Source: Bacteroidia bacterium (lineage in GTDB: Bacteria; Bacteroidota; Bacteroidia; J057; JAIXKT01). Taken from it: a stretch of 50,250 bases of DNA. The position numbers were made by a program, and so were the translations under genes. The DNA lies in NCBI GenBank assembly GCA_026932145.1, contig JAIXKT010000007.1, positions 413,168 to 463,417 of the forward strand. Direction: 5' to 3'. The notes below the pieces were generated by a model that saw nothing but the letters and a program-made list of their open reading frames with translations, was not told where the DNA came from and made no database searches. Shown piece after piece: positions 8,732-17,389 of the stretch (position 1 is the first letter of the stretch; each line of letters starts with the position of its first letter).

Positions 8732-9856
8732 TTAAGCTAAAAACTCATTAACAGAATTTGTAATGTAGGTTAGTTGTTCCATATCCATTTCTGTAGAAAT
8801 AGGAAGCGATAATACCGTTTCGCAGAGTTTTTCCGTAATAGGAAAGTCTCCTAATTGATAGCGGGCATCGAGATAGGCTTTTTGCAAATGTAGCGGAACG
8901 GGGTAGTAAATCATGGACGGTATATTTCTTTCTGACAAAAACTCCCGTAGTTTCCACCTATCTGCCCCAACAATCTGCATTGTATATTGATGGTAAACAT
9001 GCGTTGAATAAGGAGCTGTTTTGGGGGTGATTACTTTGGGCTGATTTGCAAATTGTTGGTTATAGAAATTGGCAACTATGTTTCTTTTTTCGTTAAAGTC
9101 ATCTAAGTATTTCAATTTAACTTTAAGGATTGCTGCCTGAATGCTGTCTAATCGGGAGTTTACGCCAATGGAGTCATGGTAGTATTGTTTTGACTGACCA
9201 TGGTTAACAATCATACGTATTTTGGCGGCTATATTGTCATCTTGGGTAAAGATAGCTCCTCCGTCTCCGTAGCAGCCTAAGTTTTTGGATGGAAAAAAAG
9301 AAGTACAACCAATATCTCCGATAGCTCCGGCTTTGAGTGGGTTTTCAAAGCCATTATGATTTGCTCCTAAGGCCTGCGCAACGTCTTCAATTACAATTAA
9401 ATTATGTTCTTGAGCTATTTCTAAGAGAGGCTTCATATCAGCACATTGACCAAAAAGATGCACCGGTACAATGGCTTTTGTTTTAGGAGTAATTGCCTTG
9501 CGCACTTGCTCCGGGTCTAAGGTAAAATACTCCGGATCTACATCCACCAATACCGGGCGGAGTTTCAGCAAGGCAATTACCTCAGCAGTAGCTATAAAGG
9601 TAAAGTCAGCGGTAATAACTTCATCTTCCGGTTGGAAATCATAAGCCATCATGGCTATCTGGAGAGCGTCCGTGCCATTGGCACAAGGAATAACGTGCTT
9701 TATATTTAGGTATGACTCTAATTCTTGCTGAAAAATCTTTACCTCAGGGCCATTAATAAATGCACAAGATTCTAAAACAGATGAAATTGCTTGGTCTATT
9801 TCTGATTTTAAGCGATGATATTGACTGCCTAAATCAACCATTTGAATTTTTTTCAT
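8732..9856 (-). CDS. DegT/DnrJ/EryC1-family sugar aminotransferase (WbpE-like)
   Basis: PLP-dependent aminotransferase that installs the 3-amino group on a keto nucleotide-sugar. Features are the KIQMVDLGSQY opening typical of WbpE/WlbC proteins, CANGTDALQIAM, a VIEDVAQALGA PLP-ring motif and the PLP lysine in FPSKNLGCYGDGGA. Start choice: an in-frame TTG at 9877 lies inside the upstream dehydrogenase gene, but the ATG at 9856 gives MKKIQMVDL, matches family N-termini and leaves an 8-base gap. That start gives 374 residues. It sits between dehydrogenase and acetyltransferase, in pathway order except for the missing oxidoreductase. Confidence 0.92.
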   Translation of the reverse strand: MKKIQMVDLGSQYHRLKSEIDQAISSVLESCAFINGPEVKIFQQELESYLNIKHVIPCANGTDALQIAMMAYDFQPEDEVITADFTFIATAEVIALLKLRPVLVDVDPEYFTLDPEQVRKAITPKTKAIVPVHLFGQCADMKPLLEIAQEHNLIVIEDVAQALGANHNGFENPLKAGAIGDIGCTSFFPSKNLGCYGDGGAIFTQDDNIAAKIRMIVNHGQSKQYYHDSIGVNSRLDSIQAAILKVKLKYLDDFNEKRNIVANFYNQQFANQPKVITPKTAPYSTHVYHQYTMQIVGADRWKLREFLSERNIPSMIYYPVPLHLQKAYLDARYQLGDFPITEKLCETVLSLPISTEMDMEQLTYITNSVNEFLA

Positions 9857-9864
9857 ACCCAAAA

Positions 9865-11160
9865 TTAAAGACTCCAATAATGCATCTGATGTATTTGATT
9901 ACGATACAATCCTTTAATATCTACGATTAATCCATCTGGCTTACATATTTTTTGGAAATCAGCCTCTGTTAGAACCTTGTAAGGTTCGTGAGGAACAGCT
10001 ATAATTACGGCATCATAGTCGTTATGTTTTTGATTTTCTTCAGTCAAGCTGAAACCATATTCTTCATGTACGTCTTCACTAACAGCAAAAGGATCGATTA
10101 TATCTACATTTACATGAAACTCTCTTAATTCTTTCACTAAGTCCACAACTTTAGAGTTTCTAATATCCTGAACATTTTCCTTGAATGTAATTCCCATAAC
10201 CAACACACGTGCTTCTGTGGCGAGTTTGCCCAATGCCGTTAATTTTTTTACGGTTGTTTCTCCGATATAAAACCCCATCGAATCATTGATTTGCCTACCG
10301 GAGAGGATTACTTTTGAGTGGTAGCCGAGTTCACTGGCTTTATAGGTGAGGTAATATGGGTCAACTCCTATACAATGCCCGCCGACCAATCCGGGTTGGT
10401 ATCGCTGAAAGTTCCATTTCGTTCCGGCAGCTTCTATTACGTCATAGGTGTTTATCCCCATTTTGTTGAATATCAGGGATAGTTCGTTCATCAGTGCGAT
10501 ATTTACATCGCGTTGGGTGTTTTCAATAATCTTTGCAGCTTCGGCTACTTTGATACTGGGAGCTTTGTGCAGACCGGCTTTTATTACTAAGGAATATACC
10601 TTTTCAATTTGGTCTAAAGATTCTGGATCGCAACCGGATACGATTTTAACGGTGTTATCCAATGTGTGGTGTCTATCACCGGGGTTAATTCTCTCGGGAG
10701 AGTAGCCTAATTTAAATTCAGTAGGGTAGGATAGGCCGGATTCTAACAAAATAGGGAGGCAATCTTCTTCGGTACATCCCGGATACACCGTAGATTCATA
10801 AACAGCGTAATCACCGGGCTTTAGCACCTTAGACAAGGTATCGCTTGCGCTTAAAACGGGAGTTAAATCCGGTTGGTTATGTTGGTCAATTGGGGTCGGA
10901 ACTGCTACAATATAAAAAGAGGCTTGGCGTAAGACATTCAAATCGTCTGTAAAGGTAATATCAACATCTTTAAAGTCTTCTGCGGTTAGTTCTCCACTTG
11001 GGTCAATATTATTACGCATCATTTCGATACGCTTTTGGTTAATGTCAAAGCCTATTACGGAGATTTTTTTAGCAAATAACAATGCAATTGGGAGACCAAC
11101 GTATCCAAGTCCTATTACAGCAAGTTTTTTTTCTTTTGAGATCAGAGAGTCATAAATCAT
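9865..11160 (-). CDS. UDP-N-acetyl-sugar 6-dehydrogenase (WbpA/WbpO/TviB type)
   Basis: NAD-dependent four-electron oxidation of a UDP-N-acetylhexosamine C6 to a uronate. It has the N-terminal Rossmann motif (VIGLGYVGLPIALLFA), the ESTVYPGCTEED segment and GYSPERINPGD. The catalytic cysteine is in VGGHCIGVDPYYL, and a C-terminal UDP-binding Rossmann half begins near VLVMGITFKENVQDIR. The sequence looks closest to the TviB/WbpO branch, so GlcNAc versus GalNAc specificity is unresolved. A GTG at 11169 is possible, but the ATG at 11160 gives a normal N-terminus (431 residues). A TAnnTTTG element lies 28 bases upstream, making this the likely first gene of the run down to MscS. Confidence 0.92.
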   Translation of the reverse strand: MIYDSLISKEKKLAVIGLGYVGLPIALLFAKKISVIGFDINQKRIEMMRNNIDPSGELTAEDFKDVDITFTDDLNVLRQASFYIVAVPTPIDQHNQPDLTPVLSASDTLSKVLKPGDYAVYESTVYPGCTEEDCLPILLESGLSYPTEFKLGYSPERINPGDRHHTLDNTVKIVSGCDPESLDQIEKVYSLVIKAGLHKAPSIKVAEAAKIIENTQRDVNIALMNELSLIFNKMGINTYDVIEAAGTKWNFQRYQPGLVGGHCIGVDPYYLTYKASELGYHSKVILSGRQINDSMGFYIGETTVKKLTALGKLATEARVLVMGITFKENVQDIRNSKVVDLVKELREFHVNVDIIDPFAVSEDVHEEYGFSLTEENQKHNDYDAVIIAVPHEPYKVLTEADFQKICKPDGLIVDIKGLYRNQIHQMHYWSL

Positions 11161-11188
11161 TGTAGGCACATTACTCTTAATTGAGCCG

Positions 11189-11196
11189 CAAAAGTA
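11189..11196 (-). promoter_or_regulatory. -7 element for the sugar-dehydrogenase gene
   Basis: On the minus strand the sequence reads TACTTTTG, an exact TAnnTTTG match 28 bases before the ATG. No clear -33 TTG was found at the usual spacing. It is the best candidate for the start of the long minus-strand transcription unit. Confidence 0.5.
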
Positions 11197-11337
11197 TCTC
11201 TTTTTTTGTTATAGTACATTGGGAAAAAATAAAAAAAAGACACTTAATTTACAAGACAAAAGCTATTAATTGACCCAAAAAATGAAGAGTACTTAACCGA
11301 TAAACAGTAAGCAATATTTGTAGTACAGTAGTTTAGA

Positions 11338-13455
11338 TTACTCAGAATCTACTTTTGTATCGGTATTTTCGGGGTTATTATGCTCCGTTGGTTTATCTAC
11401 GTTAGAGGCAGCGTTTTTTAGTTCTTTCAAAGTTTGGTTTAACTTTTCGGCTTCGCTTTTAGTTTGTGTTATTTGTGCATTAATAACTTCGCGTAATTTA
11501 TCTCCGGAAGAGCCTTTGGAAATGAATAGGATATTATTTTCATATTGAGATATTTTCTCTTCTAAAAGACGAATTTTATCTTTTATTTTTCGTTCTTCCG
11601 AGAGAGGTTTTGAATTATCGCGCTGGGCATAATTCGTATCATTATCTCTTCTATAGTTATTTTTGTGGAATGGCTTGTTTGCTCTTTTTTGTTTATAGAA
11701 GCCTTCAAAATAGTTATCGCAGGCTTTTCGGAAGCGTTGCCAGATTAGTTCTTTTTCTTTGATTGGCACCAGCCCGATTTCTTTCCATTTTGCTTGGAGT
11801 TCTTTGATTTCTTCGGTGTGGTCTTCGCTAAAGTCTTCGGTCAAGAAAGATTCTACGCGGGCGCAGATTTCTTGTTTTAAAGTAAGGTTTTCGAGTTCTG
11901 ATTGTTTTGCACTCTCAAAATGCTCACTTTTTCTTTTGAAGAATGTATCGCAGGCTTTTCTGAAACGTTTCCAGAGTTTTTCAGATTCTTTGTGGCTAGA
12001 GTAAGGGATTGTTTTCCACTGCTGCTGTAGCTGTTGGATTGTTGTTGCGGTTTTCTTCCATTCAATACTCTCTTGTAGTGCTTCAACTTGTTCTATAATT
12101 AACAGTTTTTGCTTCAAGTGTTCTTTGCGAATGGAGTCTAATGCGTCAAAAAAAGTAGATTTTGCAGCAAAAAATTTATTGCAAAAATCTCGGTATTCTT
12201 TCCAGAGTTGGCCACTAAGTTCTAAGGGGGTTTCCCCTACTGCCATCCAGTTTTTTTGCATTTCAAAGATGCGCTCTGTTGCTTGCTTCCATTCGTCAAT
12301 AGTTTGATACTCAAAACCGATAGCTTCGGTAAGCTGGGTCATGATTTCTTGTTTTAACTTAGCATTTTCGAGTCGTAGCGAATCCTGCTGTACATAATAT
12401 TCTTTACGTACATCATAAAACGCATCAGTAGCTTGCTTGAAGCGATTCCATACTTCGTCGGAGACTTCACTCGGGACGGGGCCAACCAACTTCCATACTT
12501 CGTGGATGTTTTTTACTTTTTCGCTGTTATCTCGCCAGTAAGCACCATTGACCTCTGTTGCATTTTCGGGTATTAAAGTTAATACTTCCTTAATGAGACT
12601 TTCTTTGGCTTCGAGATTTCGTTGCCTGTCAATATCTTCTAAGTCTTTGCGTTTTTTGCGTAAGGCGTAAAATTGGTCTAATAGAGTACGATAAGTCTGG
12701 ATTATATTTTCGCTTTTTTCGTTAATAACCGGGCCGATTTCTTTCCATTGTTGTTGAATATTTCTGACTTCTGCATCGCGCTCTAAGTCTTCTTTAGCAA
12801 CGATTTCTTTGAGTTGTCCCAGCAATTCTTCTTTTTTGTTTGTATTATCGGCTTTTTCAGCCTCTAATACTTTTTCGTATTCAACCTTAGTGGCGTTAAA
12901 TTTAGCTAAACTGGCCGAGAAACTTCTGGATATTTCATTAAATTTATCTTGTTCTGCTCTGCGTTTTTCTTCGTCAGCTATGGTTTTGATAAATTCAGAT
13001 TCTTCTTGTTTTTTCTTATCGAAGCTGCGTTTAATCTCTCCAACTTTAGATGTTTTGTTTCTGACTTCCTGAATAGGTGTTTCTGCGAGAGCCTGCATGA
13101 GCATCATGATTTCTTTGATTCCGGCGGTTTCCAGTATATGGTTAATATCGCTTTCTTCTAAGATATTCTGAATAGCTTTATGCTGTTCTTGCTTAATTTC
13201 TTGAAATGCTAAGGTTTCTGCATCGAGATGCACTTCTTCGGTTTCTGATGATTCAGATACAGAGGCGTTTTCTATCTCTTGTGTGTGCGCTTCCGGCAAG
13301 GTTAGGTCTGTTTCTGAATGCAGACTTGTATTTGCTAAATCAGACGGCAAACTTTCCTCAGAAGAAAGAGAGATTTCAGAGGTTGGCATTTCACGCTCCG
13401 TTTCAGTGGCGGACGGCGTAGTGTTTTCGGGAAACAATTCGGGAAGATCGGACAT
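11338..13455 (-). CDS. DUF349-repeat coiled-coil protein
   Basis: A 705-residue acidic, Gln/Glu/Lys-rich protein with no signal peptide. Residues 1-80 are Ser/Thr/Glu-rich and probably disordered. The remainder contains about five DUF349 units, each with a W-K-x-[IV]-G-x-[VI]-P-like core followed by a W..F/Y..AC..F helix. Examples are IQQQWKEIGPVINEKSE, VWKLVGPVPSE and LQAKWKEIGLVPIKEKE. The C-terminus is another coiled coil (LLEEKISQYENNILF) and an Asn/Glu-rich tail. Its biochemical function is unknown to me; cytosolic by composition. ATG start, monocistronic, divergent from the permease. Confidence 0.9.
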   Translation of the reverse strand: MSDLPELFPENTTPSATETEREMPTSEISLSSEESLPSDLANTSLHSETDLTLPEAHTQEIENASVSESSETEEVHLDAETLAFQEIKQEQHKAIQNILEESDINHILETAGIKEIMMLMQALAETPIQEVRNKTSKVGEIKRSFDKKKQEESEFIKTIADEEKRRAEQDKFNEISRSFSASLAKFNATKVEYEKVLEAEKADNTNKKEELLGQLKEIVAKEDLERDAEVRNIQQQWKEIGPVINEKSENIIQTYRTLLDQFYALRKKRKDLEDIDRQRNLEAKESLIKEVLTLIPENATEVNGAYWRDNSEKVKNIHEVWKLVGPVPSEVSDEVWNRFKQATDAFYDVRKEYYVQQDSLRLENAKLKQEIMTQLTEAIGFEYQTIDEWKQATERIFEMQKNWMAVGETPLELSGQLWKEYRDFCNKFFAAKSTFFDALDSIRKEHLKQKLLIIEQVEALQESIEWKKTATTIQQLQQQWKTIPYSSHKESEKLWKRFRKACDTFFKRKSEHFESAKQSELENLTLKQEICARVESFLTEDFSEDHTEEIKELQAKWKEIGLVPIKEKELIWQRFRKACDNYFEGFYKQKRANKPFHKNNYRRDNDTNYAQRDNSKPLSEERKIKDKIRLLEEKISQYENNILFISKGSSGDKLREVINAQITQTKSEAEKLNQTLKELKNAASNVDKPTEHNNPENTDTKVDSE

Positions 13456-13519
13456 GATTTTCTAACTCAAAAGAGTAAATCTAAAAGCGTAGTAAGATAC
13501 TTTCTGGTTCTTGCAGGTG

Positions 13520-13527
13520 CAAAATTA
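13520..13527 (-). promoter_or_regulatory. -7 element for the DUF349 gene
   Basis: Reads TAATTTTG on the minus strand, an exact TAnnTTTG match. A TTGG (-33-like) lies about 20 bases upstream (complement of bases ~13547-13550). The leader to the ATG at 13455 would be about 60 bases. Confidence 0.55.
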
Positions 13528-13638
13528 CAGAAAAACCTTACTAACTCCAAGAAATTATTCTTTTTGTTTAAAACTTGATTTCTTGCCCGAAAACTATGAT
13601 TCAGGGAATATAGCAGCCATTTCCTGCTGAATTATGAA

Positions 13639-13686
13639 CTTGTATTGGTTAAAAAAACACTTTTTTGAACCAATACAAGGATTTTT
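13639..13686 (+). terminator. Terminator-like hairpin in a divergent intergenic region
   Basis: Arms CTTGTATTGGTT (13639-13650) and AACCAATACAAG (13668-13679) pair perfectly. The stem continues through an A6/T6 pair after one mismatch, with a tiny CAC loop. A short T run (13682-13686) follows on the plus strand. There is no gene upstream on that strand, so its purpose is unclear; see findings. Confidence 0.55.
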
Positions 13687-13708
13687 ATTTAGTTTGAATT
13701 TTAGGTAG

Positions 13709-13738
13709 TTGCTACTTTCATAATGACAACTATCTTTG
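13709..13738 (+). promoter_or_regulatory. Promoter of the amino-acid permease gene
   Basis: TTG at 13709-13711, a 19-base spacer, then TATCTTTG at 13731-13738 (exact TAnnTTTG), 28 bases before the ATG. The layout matches the Bacteroidota vegetative promoter. Confidence 0.65.
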
Positions 13739-13766
13739 GAGGCTGTAATCAAAAAACGAAAATAGA

Positions 13767-15248
13767 ATGAATCGATTTTGGGCTAAAAAATCAATCGAAA
13801 AGTTAATAGACGAATCTTCTAAGGAGCATAACAATTTGAAGCGGACGTTAGGTGCTTCGGCGTTAATTGCCTTAGGTATTGGTGCAATTATAGGAGCCGG
13901 GCTATTCTCTATAACGGGTGCTGCTGCGGCAAATAACGCAGGACCTTCTGTTACTATATCGTTCATCATTGCAGCTATTGCCTGTGGTTTTGCCGGCCTT
14001 TGTTATGCAGAATTTGCGTCTATGATACCCGTTGCCGGAAGTGCATATACATATTCCTACGCTACTATGGGAGAATTTATAGCTTGGATTATTGGCTGGG
14101 ACTTAGTATTAGAGTATGCAGTGGGGGCTGCAACCGTAGCTATTAGCTGGTCAAGATATTTTGTGAAGTTTTTATCTTACTTTAATATAGACCTGCCGGT
14201 TTTTTTGACGCTATCACCTTTCGATACCGTTTCTTTATCAAATGGAGATACTGTGTCAGGGTTCATTAATATACCTGCTATATTCATTGTAGTAGCTATG
14301 TCTCTGGTCTTAATAAGAGGCACTAAGGAATCTGCCTTAGTTAATGGAATAATAGTTTTACTCAAGGTGGCGGTAGTGTTGATTTTTATTACGATTGGTT
14401 GGGGATTTATTAATGAAAGTAATTACACTCCCTATATCCCTGAAAACACGGGAAACTTTGGGAGTTACGGTTGGAGTGGGATTTTTAGGGCTGCGGGGAT
14501 TATCTTTTTTGCCTATATTGGTTTTGATGCCGTATCTACTGCTGCCCAAGAGGCCAAAAATCCCAAACGAGATATGCCTATCGGTATTTTGGTGTCATTA
14601 CTTATATGTACGGTACTTTATATTTTATTTGCTCACGTGATGACTGGTGTTGCTAATTACACAGCTTATCAAGGTGCTGACGGTATCGCGCCGGTTGCAG
14701 TTGCAATTGAGCACATGGGAAAACCGGATGCTTCAGGTGCCATTATTCCGGCTTATCCGTGGCTAAATAAAGCCATTGTTATAGCTATCCTGGCCGGATA
14801 CGCCTCGGTAATTATGGTAATGCTCCTCGGGCAGTCAAGGGTATTTTATTCAATGAGCAGTGACGGATTATTACCGGGATTTTTCTCAGCAGTTCATCAT
14901 AGATTTGGAACTCCCTTTAAGTCAAACTTATTTTTCATGCTTTTTGTAAGCCTCTTTGCCGGATTTGTCCCTGCTAACATCGTGGGTGAAATGACCAGCA
15001 TCGGAACATTACTTGCCTTTATAGTTGTATGCGCCGGCATTATAGTCCTTCGATACAAACAACCAAACGCACCTCGCTCTTTTAAAACACCCTTTGTCCC
15101 ACTAATTCCTGCATTGGGAATCGTCTGCTGCTTGCTAATGATGCTATCTTTACCCGGAGAAACATGGCTGAGGTTATTCGCTTGGCTTATGATAGGTTTA
15201 ATAATTTACTTTTCTTATGGATTGAAAAAAAGCAAAATAAGAGATTGA
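13767..15248 (+). CDS. APC-family amino-acid permease
   Basis: Inner-membrane amino-acid transporter of 493 residues with about 12-13 hydrophobic segments. The N-terminus has the APC consensus: LGASALIALGIGAIIGAGLF in TM1 and AGLCYAEFASMIPVAGSAY in TM2-3. The IFFAYIGFDAVSTAAQEAKN segment around residues 245-265 is typical of the cationic amino-acid transporter/YfnA-like branch. Substrate cannot be assigned; proteins of this branch carry basic or neutral amino acids. ATG start, own promoter, monocistronic. Confidence 0.93.
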   Translation: MNRFWAKKSIEKLIDESSKEHNNLKRTLGASALIALGIGAIIGAGLFSITGAAAANNAGPSVTISFIIAAIACGFAGLCYAEFASMIPVAGSAYTYSYATMGEFIAWIIGWDLVLEYAVGAATVAISWSRYFVKFLSYFNIDLPVFLTLSPFDTVSLSNGDTVSGFINIPAIFIVVAMSLVLIRGTKESALVNGIIVLLKVAVVLIFITIGWGFINESNYTPYIPENTGNFGSYGWSGIFRAAGIIFFAYIGFDAVSTAAQEAKNPKRDMPIGILVSLLICTVLYILFAHVMTGVANYTAYQGADGIAPVAVAIEHMGKPDASGAIIPAYPWLNKAIVIAILAGYASVIMVMLLGQSRVFYSMSSDGLLPGFFSAVHHRFGTPFKSNLFFMLFVSLFAGFVPANIVGEMTSIGTLLAFIVVCAGIIVLRYKQPNAPRSFKTPFVPLIPALGIVCCLLMMLSLPGETWLRLFAWLMIGLIIYFSYGLKKSKIRD

Positions 15249-15427
15249 TTTTTAAAGTATTAACTTACTTACAAAACAATTGGTTACTTTATCTTATCTC
15301 ACTTAGTAAAATAGCCCCCAATTTTTTTCCTAAATTAAGGTAATCTGTAAGGCTTATGCACACTGCACCTTGGCATATACTTTGTAATGCTTGAACTACT
15401 TTTCATAGCTGGGTATGAATTAGTACG

Positions 15428-15435
15428 TACTTTTG
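15428..15435 (+). promoter_or_regulatory. -7 element for the DUF1571/LysM gene
   Basis: TACTTTTG, an exact TAnnTTTG match 19 bases before the ATG at 15455. No convincing -33 element was found. It probably drives the two-gene unit 15455-17162. Confidence 0.5.
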
Positions 15436-15454
15436 TTTCGTTTTTGGTATAAAT

Positions 15455-16303
15455 ATGCCCTTTTGGTTATTCGGATTATTGTTTTTGAGTTTAAGTTGTG
15501 CTGATATTTTAGCCCAAACACCCTCAAAGTTAGAGATGACACAAAAATTGCTTCATGCAATAGATAATGTTTCTACACTTCGCTATCGGTTCAAGAAATA
15601 TGAACGGCATAAAGATAAACTGCTCTACGAAGAAATGGATGTTCGTTTAGCCAGAAATCCTTTTCGTGTTTATTTATACCAATATACACCCAACAAGGGA
15701 GCAGAGGTCTTATATACTGCCAAAGAATCCCCGAACAAAGCATTGGTAAATCCGGGCAAATTTCCCTATATCAATCTTTCCTTAGATCCGTATGGCTCTA
15801 TTTTATTAGAAGGGCAGCACCACCCGCTTATGCACACAGGTTTTGATAGATTTGCAGAAATCATACGGGTAGCCCTAAAAAAATATCAAAAAAACTTAGA
15901 TGAAGTCTTTACAATCGAAGGCTCTCTGGTCTGGAATCAAATAGATTGCTACAAAGTAGTGCTAACTCCAATTAACTTTTCGTGGATAGATTACACTGTG
16001 AAACCCGGAGAAGACCTCTGGAAAATTGAAAAAGAATTAGGGCTAAGCGCACACATGATCTTAGAAAAAAACCCCACAATAAAACATCAACGCGATATAA
16101 AAGCCGGACAAGTAATCAAAATCCCCACAGATTACGCCAAAAGAACCGTTCTCTATGTTGATAAAAGAACTTACCTCCCAATAGTTCAATTTATTTATGA
16201 CGATAAAGGTCTCTTTGAGCAATACGAACACCATAATTTAGAGCTAAACCCCAAAATGCTCCCAGATGAATTTACCAAAGAATGTAAATCATATCATTTT
16301 TGA
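15455..16303 (+). CDS. DUF1571-like envelope protein carrying a LysM domain
   Basis: A 282-residue exported protein. The signal peptide (FWLFGLLFLSLSCADILAQ) contains a Cys that could be a weak lipobox. Residues ~25-175 and ~225-282 look like one DUF1571-type, LolA-like beta fold (RYRFKKYERHKDKLLYEEMD, VRLARNPFRVYLYQYTPNKG and the closing LPDEFTKECKSY). Between them, at ~178-225, sits a complete LysM module (DYTVKPGEDLWKIEKELGL...IKAGQVIKIP). A LysM points to peptidoglycan binding in the periplasm. The SAM hydrolase-family gene follows 19 bases later and is probably cotranscribed. Confidence 0.8.
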   Translation: MPFWLFGLLFLSLSCADILAQTPSKLEMTQKLLHAIDNVSTLRYRFKKYERHKDKLLYEEMDVRLARNPFRVYLYQYTPNKGAEVLYTAKESPNKALVNPGKFPYINLSLDPYGSILLEGQHHPLMHTGFDRFAEIIRVALKKYQKNLDEVFTIEGSLVWNQIDCYKVVLTPINFSWIDYTVKPGEDLWKIEKELGLSAHMILEKNPTIKHQRDIKAGQVIKIPTDYAKRTVLYVDKRTYLPIVQFIYDDKGLFEQYEHHNLELNPKMLPDEFTKECKSYHF

Positions 16304-16322
16304 AACTTAAATTAGGTTAATT

Positions 16323-17162
16323 ATGGGAAATATCACGATTACGTCAGATTTTGGATATAGCGGAACGGCTGCTGCCGAACTACTGGGCGTATTACGGCAG
16401 TTTTTTCCCAATGATAATATTACCGAAGTTACACACGAAACCACACACGGAGATATTGTTCAATTAACTGCCTTAGTAAGAAGATTATACCGCTATTACC
16501 CTACCGGAACCATACATTTATTAGCTGCTGACGAAGGATATTCTGCTTACCACAAAGGACTTTTAATCACTTACTGGCAAGAACAATTTTGGGTAGCACC
16601 GGATAACGGTACTTTATTTGTCTTGACCGAAAACAGCAGACAACCGACTCACTGGATAGAGCCTATCCAAGAACATTGGCCTTGGTTATATGCAAAAGCA
16701 GCTCAACAGATTTACAATAACTCAAAATTAACTGATATTCAGTTACATAAAAACCCAATGGTTAAGCTTTGGCCGTATCCAACAACTACCAAAGACTCTA
16801 TAAACGGAACTGTTTTGTATGCTGATAAACAAGGTAACTTCATTACCAATATTTCCCGCCAAGAAATGGAATCTGTGGGGAAAAATAGACCGGCAAAACT
16901 ATTTATTCGTTCTGCTAAGCAAGAAATTATCTATAAAAGCCTTTTTGAAACCCCAAATGGAAATATTTATGTAGGCTTTGGCTCAAATGATTTACTCAAA
17001 GTGTGCATCCGAAACGGAGAAGCCTTTAAATTGTTATCTGCCGAAAAAGAAGACTTATTTACAATTGAATTTAGCCCAATAAATGATAACCCCGATAAAG
17101 AAAACCCAAAGTATAATCTCTCTTTTTCTATAGAAAACGAAATACACCACATAAAACCCTAA
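16323..17162 (+). CDS. SAM hydrolase / SAM-dependent halogenase-fold protein (DUF62)
   Basis: A 279-residue member of the S-adenosyl-L-methionine hydroxide adenosyltransferase family. Family marks are the N-terminal ITITSDFGYSG, HGDIVQLTALVRRLYRYYP, GTIHLLAADEGY and WVAPDNGTLF. A smaller C-terminal domain starts near residue 150 (GTVLYADKQGNFITNISRQE). Characterised members mostly hydrolyse SAM to adenosine and methionine; the few fluorinases and chlorinases are specialised relatives. Nothing here suggests halogenation. ATG start; shares a transcription unit with the LysM/DUF1571 gene. Confidence 0.85.
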   Translation: MGNITITSDFGYSGTAAAELLGVLRQFFPNDNITEVTHETTHGDIVQLTALVRRLYRYYPTGTIHLLAADEGYSAYHKGLLITYWQEQFWVAPDNGTLFVLTENSRQPTHWIEPIQEHWPWLYAKAAQQIYNNSKLTDIQLHKNPMVKLWPYPTTTKDSINGTVLYADKQGNFITNISRQEMESVGKNRPAKLFIRSAKQEIIYKSLFETPNGNIYVGFGSNDLLKVCIRNGEAFKLLSAEKEDLFTIEFSPINDNPDKENPKYNLSFSIENEIHHIKP

Positions 17163-17303
17163 AAAACAACCTGATTTTAACCTAAAACAAATTCAAGATA
17201 GAGTATATTATTCTGATAATAACCTTGTTGTAGCTTTAATAGCTGATCCTTATAGCTTAATTTACAGCCTATTTGAACAATATTATCATAAGTTAAAACT
17301 TTT

Positions 17304-17327
17304 TTTCTTTGCATATATGCAAGGAAA
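17304..17327. promoter_or_regulatory. 24-base imperfect palindrome upstream of the ABC transporter
   Basis: The core TTGCATATATGCAA (17309-17322) is a perfect 14-base palindrome. After one T/G mismatch the symmetry continues four more positions on each side. It lies 62 bases before the ATG at 17390, in a 227-base gap with no perfect TAnnTTTG. It has the size and symmetry of a binding site for a dimeric regulator; this is inference. Confidence 0.45.
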
Positions 17328-17389
17328 GTTGCTATTTTGGCCATTAAAACCAATACGATAATTGGGTTTAATTATTTATTGAACAAAAA

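Larger units (their letters stand above)
13456..13766. other. Divergent intergenic region
   Basis: This 311-base stretch separates the DUF349 gene (minus) from the permease (plus). It holds a minus-strand -7 element (13520-13527), a plus-strand promoter (13709-13738) and a terminator-like hairpin (13639-13686). No credible ORF was seen. Confidence 0.7.

Noticed and set aside
9857-9877. TTG start of the aminotransferase gene.
   Set aside because: It lies within the preceding gene, and the ATG at 9856 gives the conserved KIQMVDL-type N-terminus.
12809-13465. Several overlapping plus-strand frames opposite the DUF349 gene.
   Set aside because: They are antisense to a strongly coding coiled-coil gene, have no recognisable domain, and their Ser/Phe-rich composition is what a Glu/Lys-rich gene gives on its complement.
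16323-17162. SAM-dependent halogenase function for the DUF62 protein.
   Set aside because: Only the general family motifs are seen; the ordinary SAM hydrolase activity is far more common and nothing in the neighbourhood suggests halogenation.
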